This document shows, piece after piece, positions 1-5,474 of a stretch of DNA of 9,224 bases. Under the pieces are notes generated by a model. It had not been told where the DNA came from. It did no database searches and saw only the letters and a program-made list of their open reading frames with translations. Origin of the DNA: Paracoccaceae bacterium (lineage in GTDB: Bacteria; Pseudomonadota; Alphaproteobacteria; Rhodobacterales; Rhodobacteraceae); NCBI GenBank assembly GCA_023263735.1, contig JALQUQ010000091.1, positions 1 through 9,224 on the forward strand. The letters run 5' to 3'. Made by a program: the position numbers and the translations under genes. Each line of letters opens with the position of its first letter. The stretch's first letter is position 1.

Positions 1-510
1 CAGGCGAGCTGCTTCCACTTTCATTGCGTCTTCGGTTAGTTGGATGGCCTCACGTTCTTTCACCGCCAAGTTGTTGTCTCGCTTGAACTCTATTTCCTGT
101 GCCTGCTTTTACTTTTGCAAGACTATCCGTTCTCGGAGCTCTGCTACTGACATTTCATCTAGTATTCCGTGGCCTCCATTTTCTGACGGATCGTAACCCG
201 GAAATTTGCTTATCGGTATCCTTTCATGGTCGTGTTGAAGCTTGATTTACGATTGCAGCTGGTTCATCCTGTACTCTTCCTCCTCGCCTTTGCGTTTAAA
301 CACATCCTCCATGGTTTGCACCAGGTGGTCTCTCTTCTCCCGATTAGCGGCTTCCAGTTCTTTTTTTGCTGATCGTGCGTTGTTCTGACAGCTGTGAATG
401 CCCTCAATTGTGGTCCGATTTTTCTGCCTCAGCTCCTCAGCGTCTCTATATTTGCCCTCGAGCATAGTTTCAAGTTGGTCCTTCATTTCCTGTGCATTCT
501 TCTGTTTGGC
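1..510 (-). CDS. Fragment of a eukaryotic ciliary coiled-coil protein (CFAP99-like) read with TAA as sense
   Basis: Read on the minus strand, 170 codons run without interruption from about 510 to base 1, except for TAA codons at 247-249 and 109-111, both in the same frame. If TAA is read as Gln (or Glu), the frame is continuous and open at both ends. The protein is highly charged and helical, rich in Glu, Lys, Arg and Gln, with heptad-like stretches. Between the two TAA codons lies a short non-helical insert (IPISKFPGYDPSENGGHG) followed by LDEMSVAELRERIVLQK, which resembles the 'LxxMSxxELRERLxLLK' segment I recall from the axonemal protein CFAP99; that family call is from memory and tentative. 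Base composition is much less GC-rich than the rest of the window. No bacterial gene fits this stretch in any frame. TAA as Gln occurs in most ciliates, some green algae and some diplomonads/oxymonads; TAA as Glu occurs in peritrich ciliates. The alternatives are a standard-code pseudogene or two sequencing errors. Confidence 0.72.
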
Positions 511-515
511 GCTGG
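500..515. other. Chimeric junction between eukaryote-like and bacterial DNA
   Basis: To the left, the minus-strand coiled-coil frame is coherent up to about 510; its next in-frame codons lead to TGA at 517-519. To the right, the plus-strand frame reads as the C-terminal domain of HemC from about 509, while upstream codons in that frame give a hydrophobic, Cys- and Phe-rich sequence unlike HemC. Base composition changes at the same place. The two genes are therefore each cut at essentially the same point, which is what an assembly or ligation join produces. The exact base cannot be fixed by eye. Confidence 0.7.
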
Positions 516-685
516 TTCAGGGCGATCAGCTTTGGCTGCGGGGCGAGATTTTGCGCCCCGATGGATCGCTTTCCCTGACCGGGGAGCGGCGGGGGAGTGC
601 GGCGGATGGCGTCGCGCTGGGCCGCGATCTGGCTGAGGAATTGCTGGGTCACGCGGGCCCGGATTTCTTTAGCTGGAAGGGCTGA
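509..685 (+). CDS. hemC: Porphobilinogen deaminase (hydroxymethylbilane synthase), C-terminal fragment
   Basis: About 58 codons remain, ending at TGA 683-685. The visible peptide contains GDQLWLRGEILRPDGS, then ERRG, DGVALGRDLAEELLGHAG and a terminal FFSWKG. This is the pattern of HemC domain 3: a beta strand pair followed by a 'LGxxLAxxLLxxAG' helix at the extreme C-terminus. HemC polymerises four porphobilinogen molecules into hydroxymethylbilane in the cytosolic tetrapyrrole (haem, bacteriochlorophyll, cobalamin) pathway. The N-terminal domains and the dipyrromethane-cofactor Cys loop are missing because the gene is cut at the junction with the low-GC fragment near 500-515, so no start codon exists here. 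The 3' end overlaps the convergent MFS gene by 17 bases (669-685). Confidence 0.82.
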   Translation, partial: ALVQGDQLWLRGEILRPDGSLSLTGERRGSAADGVALGRDLAEELLGHAGPDFFSWKG

Positions 686-1889
686 GCGCCACCGGAAACG
701 GGCGCAGGGTATCCAGCGCCCACAGGCCGATGGCCCCCAGCATGGCAATGCCCGCGCCGATGATCGACACGGTGCCATAGCTGCCCAAGGCCGCCCCGAT
801 GGCAAAGGCCGCTGCGGCAAACCCGTCACCCACCAGCTTTTGCAGGCTCATCAAGGCGGCGGCGGTGCCGGGCTGGGTGGACATCAGATCCTGATAATAG
901 GAAATCGGCAGGATCAGCATGGCCGATCCGCCCATGCCCGCCGCCAGCGGCAAGACCCAGACCCATGGCGAGCCCGCCAGAACGGGCAAAAGCAAAAGGT
1001 GGGTCAGGTAAAGCACCGTGCCGATCACGATCAGCTTGGCCCGCTGGATATGGCCCAGATAGCGCGAGAGGAGGAGCATGAAGGGCACCTCCCATCCGGC
1101 GACGGCGCCGAAATACAGCGCCACGTCAGAGGGGCCGCGGCCCGCCGTTTCCTCGAACACCAGCGAGGTGATGGCCATATAAAGGATGCCGGACGAGGCA
1201 ACCGCCCCCATGCACAAAAGCCGCAAGGAAACGGTTGGCCGGGCCAGTTGGCGCAGGGCCTGCGACAGGCGCAGCCCCGACGGCCGGTCTTGCCAACTGG
1301 TGGTGCCATCCTTGGGCCAATGCCGCGCGATGATGACCACCAGCGCAAGGCTGGCCAAGGAACTGGTCACGAACAGCGACATGACCGACGCGCCCTTGGC
1401 AAAGGCGATGGTCCAGAAGCCCAGCATGATCAGAAAGGCAATCGACATGGCCGAGCGGACGATCGACTGAATCGCCTCGCGCTGATGCGGATAGGCGAAG
1501 GAGGCCAGACGGTTGAGCGCAAAGGTCTGGCCAAAAAGCGACCCGGCCGCAGGCAGCAGCAGGCCCACCGCCAGAACAAAGACCAAGGGCGTGGGAAAGG
1601 CCACCATCAGGGCCGACCCCAAAAGCCCGACAATGGCCGTGACCAAGGCGACCAGACGGCGATTGGCGCGCTGGTCCGAGACGATGCCCGCATAAAGCGA
1701 CGCCGTCACCCCCGCCGCCGATTGCAGCACCATGACCAGCGCAAACTGATTATGGCTGAGGCCCAGACGGTCGATCCCGATCAGCGATTGATAGGGGTAG
1801 ACCGATGCGTTGATGCAGCCCATCAGCCCGATATTGGCCGAGAGCATGCGGAACACCGGTGTTGTCAACACCCGCTGAAAGGCGTTCAT
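669..1889 (-). CDS. Major facilitator superfamily permease, sugar-efflux (SET)-like
   Basis: This 406-residue, strongly hydrophobic protein has about twelve predicted membrane helices and a hydrophilic central loop near residues 190-220, the standard MFS 6+6 layout. The loop between helices 2 and 3 carries SDQRANRR (about 71-78), matching the MFS D-R-x-x-R signature. The stretches QREAIQSIVRSAMSIAF (137-153) and PISYYQDLMSTQPG (328-341) recall the SetA/SetB sugar-efflux group, but the substrate cannot be read from sequence. The start ATG (1887-1889) overlaps the stop of the FAD dehydrogenase gene as ATGA, so the two are co-transcribed and probably translationally coupled, with the permease second. 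An AAGG about a dozen bases upstream is a modest ribosome binding site. It may export or import a substrate or product of the dehydrogenase (inference). The 3' end overlaps hemC convergently. Confidence 0.85.
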   Translation of the reverse strand: MNAFQRVLTTPVFRMLSANIGLMGCINASVYPYQSLIGIDRLGLSHNQFALVMVLQSAAGVTASLYAGIVSDQRANRRLVALVTAIVGLLGSALMVAFPTPLVFVLAVGLLLPAAGSLFGQTFALNRLASFAYPHQREAIQSIVRSAMSIAFLIMLGFWTIAFAKGASVMSLFVTSSLASLALVVIIARHWPKDGTTSWQDRPSGLRLSQALRQLARPTVSLRLLCMGAVASSGILYMAITSLVFEETAGRGPSDVALYFGAVAGWEVPFMLLLSRYLGHIQRAKLIVIGTVLYLTHLLLLPVLAGSPWVWVLPLAAGMGGSAMLILPISYYQDLMSTQPGTAAALMSLQKLVGDGFAAAAFAIGAALGSYGTVSIIGAGIAMLGAIGLWALDTLRPFPVALSPSS

Positions 1890-3295
1890 GACGGGATGAC
1901 CTTGCCCGGGTTCATGCGGTTGTCGGGGTCAAGCGCTTGTTTGATCGCGCGCATCACGTCCAGCGCGACCGGGTCCTTGCGCCGGGCCATCGACGCCTTT
2001 TTTGACAGGCCAACCCCATGTTCGGCCGAGAACGAGCCGTTGAGTTCGGCCACCACATCCTCGACCGCTTCGACCACCTGATCATAAAGGTCGTGGCTGT
2101 CAGAGCTGGGGAAGGCGGTGAAATGAAGATTGCCATCGCCCAGATGCGCGACAATCACGGTGCTGGCGGTCGGGTCCAGTTTGGCCAACCGGTCGTGGAT
2201 GCGGGTGATAAAGGTTTCGGCCTTGTCCAGCGGCACGGCAATGTCGGTATCGACAAAGGGGCGCACGGCAAAGGTGATTTCGGCGGCGGCTTCGCGGCGT
2301 TCCCACATGGCGCGGCGCTGTTGATGGGTTTGCGCAAGGATGGCATCGGTGACGAGCCCCTGTTCCATCAGATCGGCCAAAGCCGATTCCAGCAGATCGT
2401 TCAGGGGCAAGGTGCCATCGTCGGCCGGGGTGGTCAGGTTCGGGGCCGTGGCCCCCAGTTCGACAAGGATCGTCACCTCGGGGATCGGATCAAAGGGCAG
2501 GCCCAGATCGGGGCGGACCTGCGCCAAACGCCGCGCATAGGTGGCGGGCATGAATTCAAACGCCTCGACCAGCCCGCCGGTCGCCTCTTGCAGGCGGTTG
2601 AGCAGGGTCAGGGCATCGGACAGGCCGCGCAGCGCCAGCGTGGCGGTGGCATAGGCCTTGGGCGCGGGAACCAGTTTCATCACGGCAGCGGTGATGATGC
2701 CCAGCGTGCCCTCGGCCCCGATGAACATGTCTTTCAGATCATAGCCCGAATTGTCCTTGTGCAGTTCGGACATCAGGTTCAGCACGCGGCCATCGGCCAG
2801 CACCACCTCAAGCCCCAGACACAGGGCGCGGGTGGAGCCGTACCGCAGCACGTTGGACCCGCCCGCATTGGTTGAAAGAACGCCGCCGATCATGGCCGAA
2901 CCGCGCGCGCCGAACCACAGCGGAAAGTAAAGCCCGTGGCGTTCGGCGGCGTCATGCAGCGACGACAGCACCACCCCGGCCTGCACCTGCGCGGTGCGCG
3001 CCGCGGGGTTGATGGCGACGATCTTGTTCATCCGCTCAAGGCTGATCATCAACCCGCCTTGGGTAAAGGTGGCCCCGGTCAGCCCGGTATTGCCCGAAAC
3101 GGGAACGACGGGCACGCCATGCCGCGCGGCGATGCGCAGGCATTCTGCCACCTCGGCGGTGGAGGAGGGCCGCACAACGGCCACAGGGTCCGAGGTGTAG
3201 CGCCCGGTCCAGTCTTTTGCGAACCGGGCTGTATCTGCCCCTGTGAACACGTTTGCTTCACCCAAGAGTTGGGTCAGATCCAAGATCAAAGACAT
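1886..3295 (-). CDS. FAD-linked D-2-hydroxyacid dehydrogenase (GlcD / D-lactate / D-2-hydroxyglutarate dehydrogenase family)
   Basis: The 469-residue protein begins at the ATG at 3293-3295; the frame stays open upstream to 3448 but that extension looks like translated leader. The N-terminal half is a VAO/PCMH-type FAD-binding domain, with PVSGNTGLTGAT (65-76) and GGVLSTNAGGSNVLRYGSTR (137-156). KDNSGYDLKDMFIGAEGTLG (180-199) completes the family signature. The C-terminal FAD-oxidase domain carries HLGDGNLHF (384-392), whose His and Asn residues bind metal and substrate, GSFSAEHGVG (420-429) with the catalytic Glu-His pair, and the terminal ALDPDNRMNPGKVI. Such enzymes oxidise a D-2-hydroxyacid to a 2-oxoacid, passing electrons to a quinone, cytochrome or flavoprotein. 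The segment VDTDIAVP (348-355) looks more like D-lactate-type enzymes than D-2-hydroxyglutarate-type, where I recall a substrate-binding Lys at this place. Substrate is unassigned. It is the first gene of the operon with the MFS permease. Confidence 0.9.
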   Translation of the reverse strand: MSLILDLTQLLGEANVFTGADTARFAKDWTGRYTSDPVAVVRPSSTAEVAECLRIAARHGVPVVPVSGNTGLTGATFTQGGLMISLERMNKIVAINPAARTAQVQAGVVLSSLHDAAERHGLYFPLWFGARGSAMIGGVLSTNAGGSNVLRYGSTRALCLGLEVVLADGRVLNLMSELHKDNSGYDLKDMFIGAEGTLGIITAAVMKLVPAPKAYATATLALRGLSDALTLLNRLQEATGGLVEAFEFMPATYARRLAQVRPDLGLPFDPIPEVTILVELGATAPNLTTPADDGTLPLNDLLESALADLMEQGLVTDAILAQTHQQRRAMWERREAAAEITFAVRPFVDTDIAVPLDKAETFITRIHDRLAKLDPTASTVIVAHLGDGNLHFTAFPSSDSHDLYDQVVEAVEDVVAELNGSFSAEHGVGLSKKASMARRKDPVALDVMRAIKQALDPDNRMNPGKVIPS

Positions 3296-3376
3296 GGCGA
3301 ATTCCAAATGAGACCTGCATGGGATGGCCCGTTTTATCGACCGCCGCAAGCCCCGGAGGGCCAGAAAAGAAAGGGC

Positions 3377-3392
3377 CTGCGCTTCTGCGCTT
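3377..3392. repeat. Perfect 8-bp tandem repeat (CTGCGCTT x2)
   Basis: CTGCGCTT occurs twice in direct succession at 3377-3384 and 3385-3392, immediately before the first ACCTTTG copy and running into the TTGACC hexamer. It could be a direct-repeat regulator site or a replication-slippage product. Confidence 0.6.
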
Positions 3393-3423
3393 GACCTTTG
3401 TGCAGGGGTTTCGCAAAGGTTAG
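3391..3423 (+). promoter_or_regulatory. Alternative stem-loop that competes with the 3414-3441 palindrome
   Basis: Bases 3391-3402 can pair with 3412-3423 to form a 12-pair stem, nine Watson-Crick pairs and three G-U pairs, around the 9-base loop 3403-3411. Its core is ACCTTTG (3394-3400) with CAAAGGT (3414-3420). Because its right arm is also the left arm of the downstream palindrome, the two hairpins cannot form together in one transcript. Whether they ever act as RNA depends on the transcription start lying upstream of 3391. Confidence 0.45.
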
Positions 3424-3441
3424 ATGGGTATCTAACCTTTG
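3414..3441. promoter_or_regulatory. Perfect 28-bp palindrome, probable operator or leader hairpin before yceI
   Basis: CAAAGGTTAGAT (3414-3425) and its exact reverse complement ATCTAACCTTTG (3430-3441) flank the 4-base spacer GGGT. A perfect 12-bp dyad of this size ten bases from a start codon in a divergent promoter region is typical of a repressor operator for a dimeric winged-helix regulator such as MarR or GntR (inference; no regulator gene is in the window). As RNA it would be a strong hairpin ending at the GGGG (3441-3444), the only ribosome-binding-like sequence for yceI, so it could also control translation. It lacks a T tract, so it is not a normal terminator. Confidence 0.65.
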
Positions 3442-3451
3442 GGGTCATTTC

Positions 3452-4096
3452 ATGTCATTTTTTACGGCGATCCGGGTGGCGGGTCTGGCGGTGTCGGTGC
3501 TTGCCTCTCCGGTCTGGGCACAGGATCTGGCGGCGCCAACGGCCGGGGCTTATCAGCTTGATCTGGGCCACACGCGGCTGTTGTTCCGGGTCAGCCATCT
3601 GGGCTTTTCCAACTATACCGCGATGTTCACCGATCTGTCGGCCGATCTGGCCTTTGACCCCGAAGCGCCCGAAACGATGGCCGTCAAGGCGGTGGTCAAA
3701 ACCGGATCGCTGGAGACGCATTACCCCGACCCCGCGCTGAATTTCAACGGCGTCCTGACCGGGGCCGAATTTCTGGATGCGGCGCAATATCCCGAGATCA
3801 CGTTTCAATCGACCGCCGTCAAACTGACGGGCGATCACACCGCCGAGGTGACCGGGGATTTGACCCTGCATGGGGTGACCAAGCCGATGGTGCTGGCGGT
3901 CAGCTATAATGGCGGGTGGGATGACATGCCGATGGATGCGGGCGCGCGGATCGGGTTTTCGGCCACCGGGGCCTTTAATCGGTCGGATTATGGGGTTGGG
4001 TTTGGCGTGCCAGCGCCCGGCACCACCATGGGGGTCAGCGACCGGGTCGAGGTCATTCTGGAATCGGAATTCATCCGCCCCCGCCCGGCGCAGTGA
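3452..4096 (+). CDS. YceI-family periplasmic lipid/isoprenoid-binding protein
   Basis: The 214-residue protein opens with a Sec signal peptide: MSFFTAIRVAGLAVSVLA, then a predicted cut after PVWA near residue 23. An in-frame ATG at 3398 would add 18 residues ahead of this signal and lies before the palindrome, so I chose 3452. The mature part shows the YceI beta-barrel pattern: YQLDLGHTRLLFRVSHLGFS (34-53), FLDAAQYPEITFQST (107-121), VTGDLTLHGVTKPM (133-146) and FSATGAFNRSDYGVGFG (169-185). YceI proteins are lipocalin-like barrels that hold isoprenoid chains such as polyprenyl quinones or related amphiphiles in the periplasm; the ligand here is not known. Length matches the family. Transcription is probably controlled by the dyad at 3414-3441. 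Its TGA (4094-4096) abuts the stop of the convergent esterase gene with no base between. Confidence 0.9.
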   Translation: MSFFTAIRVAGLAVSVLASPVWAQDLAAPTAGAYQLDLGHTRLLFRVSHLGFSNYTAMFTDLSADLAFDPEAPETMAVKAVVKTGSLETHYPDPALNFNGVLTGAEFLDAAQYPEITFQSTAVKLTGDHTAEVTGDLTLHGVTKPMVLAVSYNGGWDDMPMDAGARIGFSATGAFNRSDYGVGFGVPAPGTTMGVSDRVEVILESEFIRPRPAQ

Positions 4097-4777
4097 TCAT
4101 TTGACCCGGGCGGCCAAGTCCACCAGATGCGGGCCAAGGTTGCCGGTGATGATCTTGACCCCTTGGGCATTGGGGTGAATGCCGTCGGGTTGCATATAGG
4201 GGCTCAGTTGCGCCGGATCGGTTGCATCGGGCACCAACAGCCCGAAATAGCTGTCGATGTGCAGCGCCCCGAATTCGGCGGCAAGATCGGCGTAGATCCT
4301 GTCGAAATTCTGTTTGTAGTCGGGCCCGAAATTGCCCGGCGCCTTCATCCCGATCAGCAGGACGGGCATGGCGCGGGCCTGCGCCTCGGTCAGGATGGCG
4401 TGCAGATTGGCGCGGGTTTCTTCGGGGGGCAGCCCGCGCAGCAGATCGTTGCCGCCCAAAAGCACCATCATCGCAGCCGGATTGTCGCCCAAGGCCCAAG
4501 CCAGCCGCGATGCGCCACCGGCCGAGGTGTCGCCCGACACGCCCGCGTTGATCACCACAACGTCCTTGCCGTTTTCGGCAAGCCATGCGTTCAGTTGGGG
4601 AACCAGACCTTCGGCATCGTTCAGCCCGTACCCTGCTGTCAAACTGTCCCCGAGTGCCAAAATGCGCACAGGTTCTGCCCAAGCGGCGGAAATCGGTAAC
4701 AGAAGCGTGAGGGTGAGGTTGCGGGCCAGACGCAACGCGCCATATCCGAAAGAGACAATCGTTGGGGACAGGTTCAT
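4097..4777 (-). CDS. tesA: TesA-type periplasmic arylesterase / acyl-CoA thioesterase I / lysophospholipase (SGNH hydrolase)
   Basis: The 226-residue protein has all four SGNH blocks: GDSLTAGYG (43-51) with nucleophile Ser45, SGDTSAG (81-87) with oxyanion Gly82, GGND (108-111) with oxyanion Asn110, and DGIHPN (198-203) with the Asp198/His201 pair. A basic-hydrophobic leader (ARNLTLTLLLPISAAWA, 18-34) predicts export and cleavage after Ala34. The leader's N-region is long; a TTG at codon 15 is a possible later start, but the ATG at 4775-4777 has GGAA about 8 bases upstream and is preferred. The frame stays open further upstream to 4918 only because it runs antisense to the ATPase gene. Members hydrolyse thioesters, aryl and lysophospholipid esters in the periplasm. 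The gene is divergent from the ybbAP-like operon, the same neighbourhood as in E. coli. Confidence 0.9.
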   Translation of the reverse strand: MNLSPTIVSFGYGALRLARNLTLTLLLPISAAWAEPVRILALGDSLTAGYGLNDAEGLVPQLNAWLAENGKDVVVINAGVSGDTSAGGASRLAWALGDNPAAMMVLLGGNDLLRGLPPEETRANLHAILTEAQARAMPVLLIGMKAPGNFGPDYKQNFDRIYADLAAEFGALHIDSYFGLLVPDATDPAQLSPYMQPDGIHPNAQGVKIITGNLGPHLVDLAARVK

Positions 4778-4778
4778 G
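4775..4778. other. Overlapping divergent start codons (CATG) of tesA and ybbA
   Basis: The tetramer CATG gives ATG on the plus strand at 4776-4778 (ybbA) and ATG on the minus strand at 4775-4777 (tesA). There is therefore no intergenic DNA: each gene's leader and ribosome binding site lie inside the other's coding region. Ribosome-binding-like sequences exist on both sides, GGGGACAGG before ybbA and GGAA before tesA. The arrangement depends on both ATGs being the real starts. Confidence 0.7.
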
Positions 4779-5474
4779 ACAAATTCCGTGCTGGCGTTAA
4801 AGGCTGCGCTGCTGACATTAGATGGAAACGCCGGGCCTGTGGATATCCTGAAAGGGATCGATCTGTCGATCAGCCGTAACGAAACCGTGGGGTTGGTCGG
4901 TCCTTCGGGGTCGGGCAAATCGTCTCTCCTGATGCTTATGGGTGGGCTGGAACGGGCGACGGGGGGCAGCGTCCTTGCGTTGGGTCAGGATCTGACCACG
5001 ATGGACGAAGACCAACTGGCCCGGTTCCGTCGTCAGAATATGGGGGTGGTGTTTCAATCTTTCCACCTGATGCCCACGATGACGGCCTTGGAAAATGTCG
5101 CGGTGCCGCTGGAACTGGCCGGGGTGGCCGATGCCTTTGACCGCGCGGCAGAGGAATTGGATCGGGTTGGCCTTGGGGCGCGCAAGGGCCATTATCCCAG
5201 CCAGATGTCGGGGGGCGAGCAGCAGCGCGTGGCCTTGGCCCGCGCCGCCGCCCCGCGCCCCGCGATCCTTTTGGCCGACGAGCCGACGGGCAATCTGGAT
5301 GGCGAAAACGGCCGTGCGATCATGGACCTGCTGTTTGGGTTGCGCGATGCGCATGGGTCAACGCTGGTGCTGGTGACGCATGCGCCGGAACTGGCCGAGC
5401 GCTGTGACCGTGTGGTGCGGCTGGCCGATGGCCGAATTGTCGAGGACATGCAGCGCAAGGCGGCCGCCGAATGA
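4776..5474 (+). CDS. ybbA: ABC transporter ATP-binding protein, YbbA/LolD type
   Basis: The 232-residue protein is one nucleotide-binding domain with every expected motif: Walker A GPSGSGKSS (42-50), Q-loop Gln94 in VVFQSFHLMP, signature MSGGEQQRVALARA (144-157), Walker B ILLADEP (164-170), D-loop GNLD (172-175) and switch His202 in LVTHAPE. The size and the sequence around the Q-loop match the MacB/LolD/YbbA subfamily, which powers FtsX-fold permeases that move or extract lipids and other envelope molecules without classical transport across the membrane. The ATG at 4776 gives the usual N-terminus (MTNSVLALKAALLTLDGNAG), although the frame is open upstream to 4332. It overlaps the permease gene by ATGA at 5471-5474, so the two subunits should be made together. 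The divergent tesA neighbour supports the YbbA assignment over LolD. Confidence 0.92.
   Translation: MTNSVLALKAALLTLDGNAGPVDILKGIDLSISRNETVGLVGPSGSGKSSLLMLMGGLERATGGSVLALGQDLTTMDEDQLARFRRQNMGVVFQSFHLMPTMTALENVAVPLELAGVADAFDRAAEELDRVGLGARKGHYPSQMSGGEQQRVALARAAAPRPAILLADEPTGNLDGENGRAIMDLLFGLRDAHGSTLVLVTHAPELAERCDRVVRLADGRIVEDMQRKAAAE

Larger units (their letters stand above)
3296..3451. promoter_or_regulatory. Divergent control region between the dehydrogenase operon and yceI
   Basis: This 156-bp gap separates two divergently oriented start codons and must hold promoters for both. It contains an 8-bp tandem repeat (3377-3392), a TTGACC (3391-3396) that could be a plus-strand -35 box though no good -10 sits 17 bases on, and three copies of ACCTTTG in alternating orientation (3394-3441). 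For the minus strand, ATGACA (complement of 3453-3458) followed after 18 bases by TAGATA (complement of 3429-3434) is a weak candidate promoter inside the palindrome. GGAA lies about 9 bases before the dehydrogenase start. Placement of promoters is inference. Confidence 0.55.

Noticed and set aside
247..486. Treating the low-GC minus-strand frame as a complete 79-residue bacterial small protein
   Set aside because: There is no ribosome binding site, the coding character continues on both sides of the apparent start and stop in the same frame, and the sequence is of eukaryotic ciliary coiled-coil type.
597..2081. Very long open frame on the plus strand (about 494 codons) opposite the MFS gene
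   Set aside because: Its product is a low-complexity run of Arg, Gln, Gly and His with no domain pattern. It is exactly antisense to a coherent 12-helix permease and part of the dehydrogenase, and is the usual by-product of GC-rich codon use.
2018..2875. Open plus-strand frame of 285 codons opposite the dehydrogenase
   Set aside because: It lies wholly inside a well-supported gene on the other strand, has Gly/Gln/His-rich low-complexity composition and shows no family motif.
3296..3448. N-terminal extension of the dehydrogenase to an upstream ATG
   Set aside because: The extra 51 residues would span the palindrome and promoter region and match nothing in the family, which begins near the ATG at 3293-3295.
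4332..4775. N-terminal extension of the ABC ATPase
   Set aside because: The added residues are antisense to the tesA coding region, and the ATPase fold starts normally at 4776.
4778..4918. N-terminal extension of the esterase
   Set aside because: It would put 47 non-hydrophobic residues ahead of the signal peptide and is antisense to the ATPase Walker A region.
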